DNA of 64,000 nucleotides from Candidatus Acetatifactor stercoripullorum (lineage in GTDB: Bacteria > Bacillota > Clostridia > Lachnospirales > Lachnospiraceae): positions 1-64,000 of the forward strand of contig DXGH01000051.1 of NCBI GenBank assembly GCA_019114005.1, read 5' to 3'. The stretch's first letter is position 1. Every line of letters begins with the position of its first letter. Position numbers and translations under genes: made by a program. The notes under the pieces were generated by a model. The model made no database searches, was not told the DNA's origin, and was given only the letters and a program-made list of their open reading frames with translations. Positions 43,034-50,791 of the stretch are shown piece after piece.

Positions 43034-44932
43034 CTAGGATTCAAACTTTCGGTCATACAACAGTGCCGCAATCAACACAACAAAGCAGGAGCCTGCGTTA
43101 TGCACCAATGCTCCGGTTGTTGGCGTCAAAACCTCCATCAGGGAAAGTACAATGGCCGCAAAATTGATACACATAGACAAAGTGATACTTGCTTTAATCG
43201 TCTTAACTGTAGCATTGGACAGCCGTTTTAAATATGGGATTTTTGAAATATCATCGCTCATCAGGGCAATATCTGCGGCCTCCACTGCGATGTCGCTTCC
43301 CATGCTGCCCATTGCTACACTTACATCCGCAGTTTTTAAAGCAGGTGCGTCGTTGACGCCGTCGCCAATCATGCAAACCTTGTGATTTTTATTTTGCAAA
43401 TCCTCAATGCTTAGCACCTTTTCTTCCGGCAGCAGCTCTGCCCGGACTTGGGAGATGCCAGCCTGGTGGGCAAAGTAATTTGCCGTTTTTTTATTGTCGC
43501 CCGTCAGCAGCACCACTTGCGTCTGCATGGCAGCTAAACGGGAAACCATATCCTTTGCTTCAGGGCGCAGCACATCCGAAAGGGCAATCACACCAAGACA
43601 TTTTTTTTCGTCCGCTACCAGAATAGACGCTTTTCCCTGTGCCCTCAGCCGGTCTAATACAGATTGAATATCCCTGTCAATGGAAATTCTGTTTTCAATC
43701 AGGAATTTTTCATTTCCGCAAAGCAATTTGAAGCTTTCAACCTCTGCATAAATACCCTTGCCGGTTGTCATCTTAAAGGAAGCTGATTCTGTAATTTCAG
43801 CTTCTTTTGATTTTGCATAAGCCACAATTGCTTTTCCCAGCGGGTGCTCGCTTTTTGCTTCGGCGGATGCTGCCAGAGAAAGCAGCTTGGTTTCGTCGAT
43901 AGAATCGTCGAATGAAAGAATATCGCTTACATCCATGCGCCCGTAGGTCAGCGTACCGGTTTTGTCAAATGCGATCGTATCTACTTTTCCCATTTTTTCA
44001 AGAGCTTCACCGGATTTGATGATTACGCCGTGCTTTGTTGCCTGCCCGATTGCCGCCATAATGGCGGTAGGTGTTGCAAGCACAAGCGCACAAGGGCAGA
44101 AAACAACCAGCACTGTCACGGCAGTAACGATATTTCCCGAAAAGATGTAGGCTCCAATAGCAATAGCCAGAGCCACCGGCACCAGCCAGCTTGCTGCTCT
44201 GTCTGCCAGACGCTGCATGGGAGCCTGCTTATTCTCCGCATCCTGCACCATGCGGATCAGTTTCTGAAGGGAGCTGTCCTCGCCAACTTTTGTTGCAGAA
44301 ATATCAATGGAGCCAAAGCGGTTGATGGTGCCGCAGTAGACTTCCTCGCCCACGCCTTTGTCTACAGGCAGGGATTCGCCTGTCATGATGGACTGGTCAA
44401 CCGATGTTTCGCCACTTATAATTTTGCCGTCTGCCGGTATGGTTTCACCAGGGAGGATACGCAGAATATCTCCCTGTCTGATCTCTTCTGCCGATATCAT
44501 TTCTTCCTTGCCGTCCTTCAGCCTGCGCCCACTGGAAGGCGTAAGCTGAATCAGCGTTTTTAATCCCTTTTTTGCCCGGTTGGTGGTGGCTTCCTCCAAA
44601 AGCGCTCCAATGGCCATAATAAATACGACCTCACCGGCTGCAAACAGGTCGCCGATATAGATTGCTGCAAACATCGCAATACATATCAACAGAGCAGACG
44701 AAATTTTTCTGATACCGGGATTATGAATGATTCTCCATATGGCAAGATACAAAAGGGGAATGCCGCTGATAATTATGGTTATCCACGCAGGATCAAATGG
44801 AAGAAAGGGCAGATGTATTGCCTCGCCGCCAAATTCCGCTGTCAAGTGAGGAACCAAATCCAAAAGCAGGAATACACCGGCGACAATCGTCATGGGAAGT
44901 CCGGCTAAAAAATCAACGAATTTCTTTAACAT
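43034..44932 (-). CDS. Heavy-metal P1B-type ATPase
   Basis: A 632-residue metal-exporting ATPase. It has the metal-binding CPC motif in VVFCPCALVLATP, phosphorylation site DKTGTLT, the SEHPLGKAI motif of the nucleotide domain and MIGDGVNDAPAL. There is no N-terminal HMA metal-binding domain, and the protein is short. CPC with SEHPLGKA fits Cd/Zn/Pb or Cu exporters. It is divergent from a TetR-type gene, with two clear palindromes in between, so it is probably induced by a metal or stress signal through that regulator. Confidence 0.92.
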   Translation of the reverse strand: MLKKFVDFLAGLPMTIVAGVFLLLDLVPHLTAEFGGEAIHLPFLPFDPAWITIIISGIPLLYLAIWRIIHNPGIRKISSALLICIAMFAAIYIGDLFAAGEVVFIMAIGALLEEATTNRAKKGLKTLIQLTPSSGRRLKDGKEEMISAEEIRQGDILRILPGETIPADGKIISGETSVDQSIMTGESLPVDKGVGEEVYCGTINRFGSIDISATKVGEDSSLQKLIRMVQDAENKQAPMQRLADRAASWLVPVALAIAIGAYIFSGNIVTAVTVLVVFCPCALVLATPTAIMAAIGQATKHGVIIKSGEALEKMGKVDTIAFDKTGTLTYGRMDVSDILSFDDSIDETKLLSLAASAEAKSEHPLGKAIVAYAKSKEAEITESASFKMTTGKGIYAEVESFKLLCGNEKFLIENRISIDRDIQSVLDRLRAQGKASILVADEKKCLGVIALSDVLRPEAKDMVSRLAAMQTQVVLLTGDNKKTANYFAHQAGISQVRAELLPEEKVLSIEDLQNKNHKVCMIGDGVNDAPALKTADVSVAMGSMGSDIAVEAADIALMSDDISKIPYLKRLSNATVKTIKASITLSMCINFAAIVLSLMEVLTPTTGALVHNAGSCFVVLIAALLYDRKFES

Positions 44933-44995
44933 AGGGATGCCTCCAATCCGTACAGTTTTTATACAGTTTCACTCTTGACGGGCACCTGTATTTAC

Positions 44996-45020
44996 TGTAC
45001 TATGAATTTCATAGCGTACA
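44996..45020. promoter_or_regulatory. Candidate TetR operator 1 (divergent region)
   Basis: An extended odd palindrome: CTATGAA-T-TTCATAG, flanked by TGTA on the left and TACA on the right with one extra base. It lies between the P-type ATPase and TetR starts. Confidence 0.5.
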
Positions 45021-45055
45021 TATTGTTCTTTTTTTATTGTAGGTAACCAGCCAGT

Positions 45056-45088
45056 GAAATACAAGAGATAATATCAAGCTTGTATTTC
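45056..45088. promoter_or_regulatory. Candidate TetR operator 2
   Basis: GAAATACAAG (45056-45065) and CTTGTATTTC (45079-45088) are perfect 10-bp inverted arms with a 13-nt spacer, ending 39 bp before the TetR ATG at 45128. Confidence 0.5.
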
Positions 45089-45127
45089 GTATGGAACATT
45101 TTCAAAAAAATGTACGGAAGGAGTTAT

Positions 45128-45691
45128 ATGGACAGAAGGCAACAGAAAACAAGATCGGCCATCTTTGCAGCATTCGGCGCTCTTTTGGCACAGAAAAGTT
45201 ATAGTAAAATTACAGTACAGGAAATCATAGATACCGCCAATGTGGGACGGACGACTTTTTATGCTCATTTTGAAGCAAAGGACGATTTACTGAAAGCTCT
45301 ATGTGAGGAGCTGTTCGGACATATTATCAACAGCGCCATGGATTGTACCCATACTCACGGGCTGTATTCGGAACAAAACGCACCGGAATCCGTATTCTGC
45401 CATTTGTTACAGCATTTGCAGGAAAATGAAAACAATATTCTCGGCTTGCTTTCCTGTGAAAGCAGCGAGCTCTTCCTGCGGTATTTTAAAGACAGTTTAA
45501 ACGATTTGATACGAAACCAATTTGTGAATCAAAACCGAAGAAACAATCAAGATATACCACAGGATTTTCTTATCAACCATATCTCCGGCAGCTTTGTGGA
45601 AATGGTTCTATGGTGGCTGAAAGACAAGAAAAAACACACGCCGGAGGAATTAGACAGCTATTTCCGTGCAGTCATTGAGCCCATTTTATGA
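45128..45691 (+). CDS. TetR-family regulator
   Basis: A 187-residue regulator with the N-terminal helix-turn-helix (about 5-55; ITVQEIIDTANVGRTTFYAHF) and an AcrR-like C-terminal domain (TetR_C_8-type ending RAVIEPIL). GGAAGGAG lies 4-7 nt before ATG 45128. Being divergent from the metal ATPase, with two inverted repeats in the shared control region, it is the likely regulator of that ATPase. Metal responsiveness would be unusual for this family. Confidence 0.88.
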   Translation: MDRRQQKTRSAIFAAFGALLAQKSYSKITVQEIIDTANVGRTTFYAHFEAKDDLLKALCEELFGHIINSAMDCTHTHGLYSEQNAPESVFCHLLQHLQENENNILGLLSCESSELFLRYFKDSLNDLIRNQFVNQNRRNNQDIPQDFLINHISGSFVEMVLWWLKDKKKHTPEELDSYFRAVIEPIL

Positions 45692-45704
45692 AAAAAATTC
45701 CCAT

Positions 45705-46038
45705 TTACAAATGCGCCTGGGCGGCGTACGTTTTTATTTTTTGGGCGATTTCTTCAATGACCTGCACAAAGCATTCATCGCTCTTGCCTGTCGGATCAGG
45801 AAGCCCCCAGTTATCGTCAAATGCTCTGCCAATATAGGGACAGCCCACATCACACCCCATTGAAATGGCAATATCGGGCGTGGGGATTTTATCAATCGTC
45901 TTGCTGTATTGGCTTTGTTTCTGTTCCGGCAGAATAGAAATCAAACTGATCTCCCGCCAAATGTTTGCCGAGCGCTTCCGCAATCTGACTGCGGCAGGAG
46001 TTGTGCACGCAGATAAAAGCTACCTTTTTCTTATTCAT
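45705..46038 (-). pseudogene. arsC: Arsenate reductase (thioredoxin-type ArsC), internally deleted
   Basis: The N-terminal part, from ATG 46038, reads [20 protein letters not shown], the phosphatase-like CxxxxxR loop of low-molecular-weight arsenate reductases, and continues to [14 protein letters not shown] before a stop. The C-terminal part is in another frame ([34 protein letters not shown], to the stop at 45705). About 20 codons that normally link GTETKP to QYSKTI are missing, and the join falls at CAATACAGCAAGAC, consistent with a deletion at short homology that shifts the frame. No other ars genes are seen nearby. Confidence 0.85.
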
Positions 46039-46075
46039 CGTTCAGCTCCCCAGCCGCTTACTTGCCATCCCTATG

Positions 46076-47218
46076 TCAGGACTGGTATTCAAAAAGGGCG
46101 TTTTCAAAGGACAGTGTGTCAATCAACTGCTTTTTGCCTGAAACCCTTCTGTAAATCTGGATGGTTCCGTATCCATCTCCTCCGCCCCACAGTGTGGGAG
46201 ACGGCTTTGCGCCCTCCGGCGTCTCATAGCGAAGGGGCATCATCCCATCTTTTCTGCAGCAGCCCGAAATGCGGATCACGGCATCCTTGTTTTGGGCATT
46301 GATGTGCCAGAGATAGCGCTTGTTGGTCTCCTTCATCTTCCATTTTGAGCGGCAGAAGCTTCCGGGTTTGGCGAAAAGAAATTCAAAGTCCTCTCCCATA
46401 TAAGTGAGTTGAATCATCAGCCGCCGCTTTAGAGTAAAACACAAAAAACGAGGGCAGCAGCCATCAATGGCCAGCGCAGAATGCTTCAGCTCTCTGCCGG
46501 TGCGCTCACTGGTAAGACGGCAGGAGGAAAGCTGAAACCAGGGGTGATTGTAATTCCGTCCCCAATGCTTATCAGCATATCCACAGCTGCTTTCCGGCTC
46601 CACCCGGTAAAGGCTTCCGTCCAAAATCACATGCCCCCGGTAGAAGGTGCGTATGCCTTCTCCATGCCAAAAGCTGTTCAATGCGTGCAAAGCTGTAAAA
46701 AAGGCGCTGGAGAGAATGCCGGTGTGGCAGGAAACTGCTTTGTGCACTTCTAAATCCCATTCCATGCTGCCGGCGTCTGTCATAAGGCTGCGGTGCCTGG
46801 CCTCCTGCTTTGTGACGTCTACGAAGCCGGAAATATGATTTTCGCTGTAGAAGCAATCTTCAATCTGCATCACAAGAGGCTTTCCCGTAGCCTTCAGGGA
46901 GGAGATAGGGTAGAAGGCATGAAGCTCCCTGCCGGGAAGCTTTTCTGTGTCCGAAGAAGCCTTGCCTGGGAAAACGCCGGCCTTTATCATCACATAAGAA
47001 GGCTTCAGGCCTCTCTTTTTAAAATAAGGATGCTGGCCTAAAATAGGCTGATCGCTTCCAAGCCCCGGATTTATGATAAAATATTCCACAAAAAAGGTGC
47101 GGGATTCCCCTGTTTCCTCCTGTGTACCCACAAAGGAATGCCACCACCGCAGGTATCCGCGCCGGGCGTAAGAGCCGCCCGGCATATATGCGTTTCTATC
47201 TAAATCCGATTTGTTCAT
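46076..47218 (-). CDS. Tocopherol-cyclase-like (lipocalin-type) protein
   Basis: A 380-residue cytoplasmic protein. The central ESSCGYADKHWGRNYNHPWF and the later WFQLSSCRL are the pattern of the tocopherol cyclase family (PF14249), which also occurs in anaerobic Clostridia that make no tocopherol; their role is unknown. GYLRWWHSFVGTQEE near the start and a run of beta-strand-rich sequence fit the family. The start at 47218 is chosen because GGGGAGA is about 10 nt upstream. It stands alone, between the broken arsC and lacI-type genes. Confidence 0.72.
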   Translation of the reverse strand: MNKSDLDRNAYMPGGSYARRGYLRWWHSFVGTQEETGESRTFFVEYFIINPGLGSDQPILGQHPYFKKRGLKPSYVMIKAGVFPGKASSDTEKLPGRELHAFYPISSLKATGKPLVMQIEDCFYSENHISGFVDVTKQEARHRSLMTDAGSMEWDLEVHKAVSCHTGILSSAFFTALHALNSFWHGEGIRTFYRGHVILDGSLYRVEPESSCGYADKHWGRNYNHPWFQLSSCRLTSERTGRELKHSALAIDGCCPRFLCFTLKRRLMIQLTYMGEDFEFLFAKPGSFCRSKWKMKETNKRYLWHINAQNKDAVIRISGCCRKDGMMPLRYETPEGAKPSPTLWGGGDGYGTIQIYRRVSGKKQLIDTLSFENALFEYQS

Positions 47219-47360
47219 TGGTAAATCAATTCTCCCCGAGCCTTCTGTCATTGGTTGCTTGAAATGGTACAGACCTATATTTCGTAGTCATTGTACCTAT
47301 TATAATACAAGATATAGTGAATGACAATAGTGTCGGAGAAATCTTAAGAAATAAAACAGC

Positions 47361-48380
47361 TTATATATTCTCACGAATCCGGATGTCTACCGCTACATAG
47401 TTGTACTCCTTTTCCGGACGCTCCCCGGTGGTCAGATAGGCGAATAAAAGCGCGAGGGGCTTGCTGCCCTGGATTTTGGGCTGCTGGCAGATGATGGCCG
47501 AAATGGTGCCGTCAGCCACCAGCTCTTTCGTGGTGGGCACCTTGTCAAAGGCCACAATGCAGATATGGTTCTTGCGGTTTAAGGCACATACGCTTCGGCA
47601 GCCCCCGTACACGCCTCCTGCTGCAAAAAAAAGCGCGTTGATTTCAGGATGCGCCTGCAAAAGGGCCGTAGTCTTTTCGTAGCTTTCAATCTCATCATCG
47701 TGAACCTCTATGATTTCCGTAATGTGTATGTGATCCTGCCAGGGGCGGAGTGTCTCTGTAAACCCGGCAATCCGCTCTGTGTGGCAGAGTATGCCGGAGG
47801 AGCCGGTGACAATTCCCACATGCACCTCTCCATGGGTCATAAGCCGAAGAAGCCCGGCGGCGGTTGCGCCGCTTTTGGTGTAATTGCTCCCCACGTAGGC
47901 AAGCCGTTTGGAATTTTCGATATCGGTGTTAAAGGTCACCACAGGAATGCCTCTTTCGGAAAGTGCATTGATGCTCTGACGGATGCGTTCGTCGTTGCAG
48001 GGAGCCATGGCAATGCCGTTCGCCTCCTGCGCCACAAGCTCCTCCATGGCCTGAAGCTGTGCCTCCGGGTTCAAAGGGATCTGGCGGATCAAAACAGTGC
48101 AGTTGTAGCCCTCCAGTTCCTGTGCCTTTTCATTGGCCCCCTCCAGCACATCTATAAAAAAGGGATTATCCAGAGAAAAGAGAATCATTCCAAGCTTCAG
48201 CTTTTTCTTCTGGGCGGCAAGCACCAGCCCCGCGCGGTTTGGCTTATAATCCAGCGCCTTTGCAATTTCCCTGATCTTTGCGGCGGTGGCGGGATTTACC
48301 GCGCCCCGGTTGTTTAAGACCCGGTCAACAGTTCCTCTGGAAACGCCTGCAAGCGCAGCGATCTCTTTGATGGTTGCCAT
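47361..48380 (-). CDS. LacI-family transcriptional regulator
   Basis: A 339-residue repressor. The N-terminal helix-turn-helix MATIKEIAALAGVSRGTVDR and hinge helix NRAGLVLAAQ are typical, and a periplasmic-binding-like sensor domain (about 60-335) follows, with FNTDIENSKRLAYVGSNY as a sugar-binding stretch. AGGAGGTGATT lies before ATG 48380. It is divergent from the xylulokinase-DUF4867-isomerase operon, and two near-identical palindromes lie in the gap. It is therefore the probable repressor of both units, released by the substrate sugar or its ketose. Confidence 0.93.
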   Translation of the reverse strand: MATIKEIAALAGVSRGTVDRVLNNRGAVNPATAAKIREIAKALDYKPNRAGLVLAAQKKKLKLGMILFSLDNPFFIDVLEGANEKAQELEGYNCTVLIRQIPLNPEAQLQAMEELVAQEANGIAMAPCNDERIRQSINALSERGIPVVTFNTDIENSKRLAYVGSNYTKSGATAAGLLRLMTHGEVHVGIVTGSSGILCHTERIAGFTETLRPWQDHIHITEIIEVHDDEIESYEKTTALLQAHPEINALFFAAGGVYGGCRSVCALNRKNHICIVAFDKVPTTKELVADGTISAIICQQPKIQGSKPLALLFAYLTTGERPEKEYNYVAVDIRIRENI

Positions 48381-48443
48381 AGGAATCACCTCCTGATTTG
48401 CTGTTTCATTAACAAGGTAACATAAATGAAAAAGGAAGTCAAC

Positions 48444-48455
48444 GTGTTCGAGCAC
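48444..48455. promoter_or_regulatory. LacI-type operator O1
   Basis: GTGTTCGAGCAC, one base from the perfect palindrome GTGCTCGAGCAC, 64-75 bp upstream of the regulator's own start. It matches the operator at 48567 in 10 of 12 positions. Confidence 0.7.
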
Positions 48456-48528
48456 AGTTTGGGATTCGTCACTTTCAACAGAAAAGAGACTTTCAAATTT
48501 GACATTTTCATGAAAATCATTTCAGCTA

Positions 48529-48557
48529 TTGATTTTTTATTGAGAAACCTTTATGAT
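48529..48557 (+). promoter_or_regulatory. Promoter of the xylulokinase operon
   Basis: TTGATT (48529-48534), 17-nt spacer, TATGAT (48552-48557). The operator at 48567 begins 9 bp downstream, covering the start of transcription. Confidence 0.7.
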
Positions 48558-48566
48558 TAAAGTGGT

Positions 48567-48578
48567 GTGCACGAGCAC
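48567..48578. promoter_or_regulatory. LacI-type operator O2
   Basis: GTGCACGAGCAC shares the half-site CGAGCAC with O1, with the centres 123 bp apart. Its location just after the -10 box fits repression by blocking initiation, and the pair could support looping. Confidence 0.7.
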
Positions 48579-48598
48579 GATTAGAGAGGAGCAGATTT

Positions 48599-50071
48599 AT
48601 GCTGTATATAGGCGTTGATTTGGGAACATCGGCGGTGAAGCTGCTTTTGATGGACAGCGATGGGAAGATTCAAAATATTGTATCTAAGGAGTATCCTTTG
48701 TATTTTCCCAATCCTGGCTGGTCCGAGCAAAGGCCCGAGGATTGGTATGATCAGACCATGGAAGGCATCAAGGAGCTTCTGCAGGAGGCAGACAAAAGCA
48801 AGGTGGCCGGTATCAGCTTTGGCGGACAGATGCACGGTCTGGTGATTCTGGACAAGGAGGATCGGGTAATCCGCCCGGCGATTCTGTGGAATGACGGCAG
48901 GACCGGGAAGGAGACGGATTATCTCAATGAGGTGATCGGCAGGGAAAAGCTGTCTCAGTATACTGCCAATATTGCTTTTGCAGGCTTTACGGCGCCCAAG
49001 CTTTTATGGGTGAGAAAAAATGAGCCGGACAACTTTGAGAAAATAGAAAAGATCATGCTGCCGAAGGATTACATAGCTTACCGGCTGACGGGGATACACT
49101 GTACGGACGTGTCGGACGCTTCGGGTATGCTGTTGTTTGATGTGAAGAACCGCAGATGGTCTCAGGAGATGTGCGATATCTGCGGCATATCCATGTCTAA
49201 ACTGCCGCAGTGCTTTGAGAGCTATGAGCCCGTGGGCAGGGTGCGTCCTCAGATTGCAAAGGAGCTTGGAATTCCTGAAAATGTGATTGTTGCGGCCGGA
49301 GCCGGAGACAATGCGGCGGCGGCTGTGGGCACAGGCACAGTGGGGGATAATAAATGTAATATTTCCCTGGGCACCAGCGGAACCATATTTATTTCCTCCA
49401 AAAATTTCAGGGTTGACAGTCATAACGCCCTTCATTCCTTTGCTCATGCCGACGGCAGCTATCATTTGATGGGCTGTATGCTCAGCGCAGCTTCCTGCAA
49501 CAAATGGTGGATGGATGAGATTCTGGGCACAGGCGATTATGGAAAGGAGCAGACGGCAATCAAAAATCTGGGCCGTAATCATGTATTTTTCCTGCCCTAC
49601 CTGATGGGAGAACGCTCCCCTCATAACGACCCCGATGCAAGAGGCGTTTTTTTGGGGATGACCATGGACACAACCAGAACGGATATGACCCAGGCAGTGT
49701 TAGAGGGTGTTGCCTTTGCGCTGCGGGATTCCCTTGAGGTGGCAAAATCTCTGGGAATTCATTTGGAACGCACTAAGATATGCGGGGGCGGAGCCAAAAG
49801 TCCTTTGTGGAGAAAAATGATCGCCAACATACTGAATCTGAAGGTGGATGCCATTGAGAGCGAGGAGGGGCCTGCTTTGGGAGGGGCCATGCTGGCAGCG
49901 GTAGCCTGCGGCGAGTATGCAAGCGTTGAAGAGATTGCGGACAAGGTGGTGAAGGTCACAGAAACCATCCTGCCCGAGCCTGAGCTGGCGCAAAGATACG
50001 ATGAGCGGTACGCACAGTTTAAAGAAATCTATCCCGCCTGCCGCCCTGTATTTGCTCTTTTAGCCAAATAG
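48599..50071 (+). CDS. xylB: Xylulokinase (FGGY family)
   Basis: A 490-residue sugar kinase. The N-terminal phosphate loop is IGVDLGTSAVKLLLMDSDG, SFGGQMHGLVILD is the xylulokinase-type sugar site, ILWNDGRTGKE follows, and the C-terminal ATP site is RTKICGGGAKSPLWRKMIAN. It phosphorylates D-xylulose or a related ketose at the 5-position. AGAGAGGAGCAG precedes the start. It lies first in an operon with a DUF4867 protein and an L-fucose/arabinose-isomerase-family enzyme, so the real substrate may be the ketose made by that isomerase. Confidence 0.9.
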   Translation: MLYIGVDLGTSAVKLLLMDSDGKIQNIVSKEYPLYFPNPGWSEQRPEDWYDQTMEGIKELLQEADKSKVAGISFGGQMHGLVILDKEDRVIRPAILWNDGRTGKETDYLNEVIGREKLSQYTANIAFAGFTAPKLLWVRKNEPDNFEKIEKIMLPKDYIAYRLTGIHCTDVSDASGMLLFDVKNRRWSQEMCDICGISMSKLPQCFESYEPVGRVRPQIAKELGIPENVIVAAGAGDNAAAAVGTGTVGDNKCNISLGTSGTIFISSKNFRVDSHNALHSFAHADGSYHLMGCMLSAASCNKWWMDEILGTGDYGKEQTAIKNLGRNHVFFLPYLMGERSPHNDPDARGVFLGMTMDTTRTDMTQAVLEGVAFALRDSLEVAKSLGIHLERTKICGGGAKSPLWRKMIANILNLKVDAIESEEGPALGGAMLAAVACGEYASVEEIADKVVKVTETILPEPELAQRYDERYAQFKEIYPACRPVFALLAK

Positions 50072-50075
50072 CTGC

Positions 50076-50103
50076 CAAGGTCACGAAACTGGTCATAATA
50101 ACC
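50076..50103 (+). repeat. 28-nt dispersed repeat, copy 2
   Basis: This segment matches 26 of 28 bases with 3881-3908. It lies between the xylulokinase stop and the DUF4867 start, inside the operon's transcript. Confidence 0.6.
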
Positions 50104-50130
50104 AAAAAAGAAAAGAAAGAGGTGGATTCC

Positions 50131-50772
50131 ATGAAAATTCTGTCAGTTACGGATCAGGCCTTTCGGAAATATGGAAGAGTCATCCAGAACGTGGATTTTG
50201 GGGAGCTTGTGGAAGCGCTGAAAAAGATGCCGATTCCCCAGGATGTGGTTTATGAGCCCAGTGTGGAGGCCCTTGAAGAGCTCCCTGTGAAAGCGGAGCT
50301 GACGAAGGTTGTCTTTGGGGAGATACCCATTCAGATCGGCTACTGCAATGGACACAATTCTTTGTTAAACGCGTTGGAATATCACAGAAGCTCGGAGATT
50401 AATGTGGCAGCCCGGGATGCGGTGCTCATGCTGGGATGCCAGCAGGATGTGGAGGAGGATTTTACCTATGACACCTCCCTGGTGGAGGCGTTTTTGGTAC
50501 CTGCGGGCACTGCTGTGGAGCTGTACGCCACTACCCTGCACTATGCGCCCTGTGGTGTGGATGGAAAGGGATTTCAGGTGGCAGTGGTGCTTCCCAGAAA
50601 GACCAATTATCCACTGGAGGAGAAGCATGCCCATTTGGAGCAGGGAAAGGCTTTGGATGAGGACGCTTTGCTTACCGCAGTGAACAAATGGCTCATCGGC
50701 CATGAGGAGGGTGGTCTTGAACCGGGCTGCTTTCTGGGTCTGAAGGGGAAAAACCTGAATATCAATGATTAA
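50131..50772 (+). CDS. DUF4867-family protein
   Basis: A 213-residue soluble protein that I place in DUF4867, a cupin-like family found in Clostridia beside sugar genes; function unproven. Histidine-bearing strands (YCNGHNSLLNALEYHRSSEI and TLHYAPC) resemble the metal site of ureidoglycolate-lyase/cupin sugar isomerases, although the real ligands are not certain. A GTG nine nucleotides earlier (50122) is also in frame, but ATG 50131 has AAAGAGGTGG at the right distance. Its place between a kinase and an isomerase suggests a mutarotase or second isomerase step; that is inference. Confidence 0.75.
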   Translation: MKILSVTDQAFRKYGRVIQNVDFGELVEALKKMPIPQDVVYEPSVEALEELPVKAELTKVVFGEIPIQIGYCNGHNSLLNALEYHRSSEINVAARDAVLMLGCQQDVEEDFTYDTSLVEAFLVPAGTAVELYATTLHYAPCGVDGKGFQVAVVLPRKTNYPLEEKHAHLEQGKALDEDALLTAVNKWLIGHEEGGLEPGCFLGLKGKNLNIND

Positions 50773-50791
50773 ATTATAGGAGGAATGGAAA

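Noticed and set aside
45705-46038. Active arsenic-resistance operon
   Set aside because: Only a frameshifted arsC is present, with no arsB, acr3 or arsR gene beside it; the neighbouring ATPase is a P1B metal exporter.
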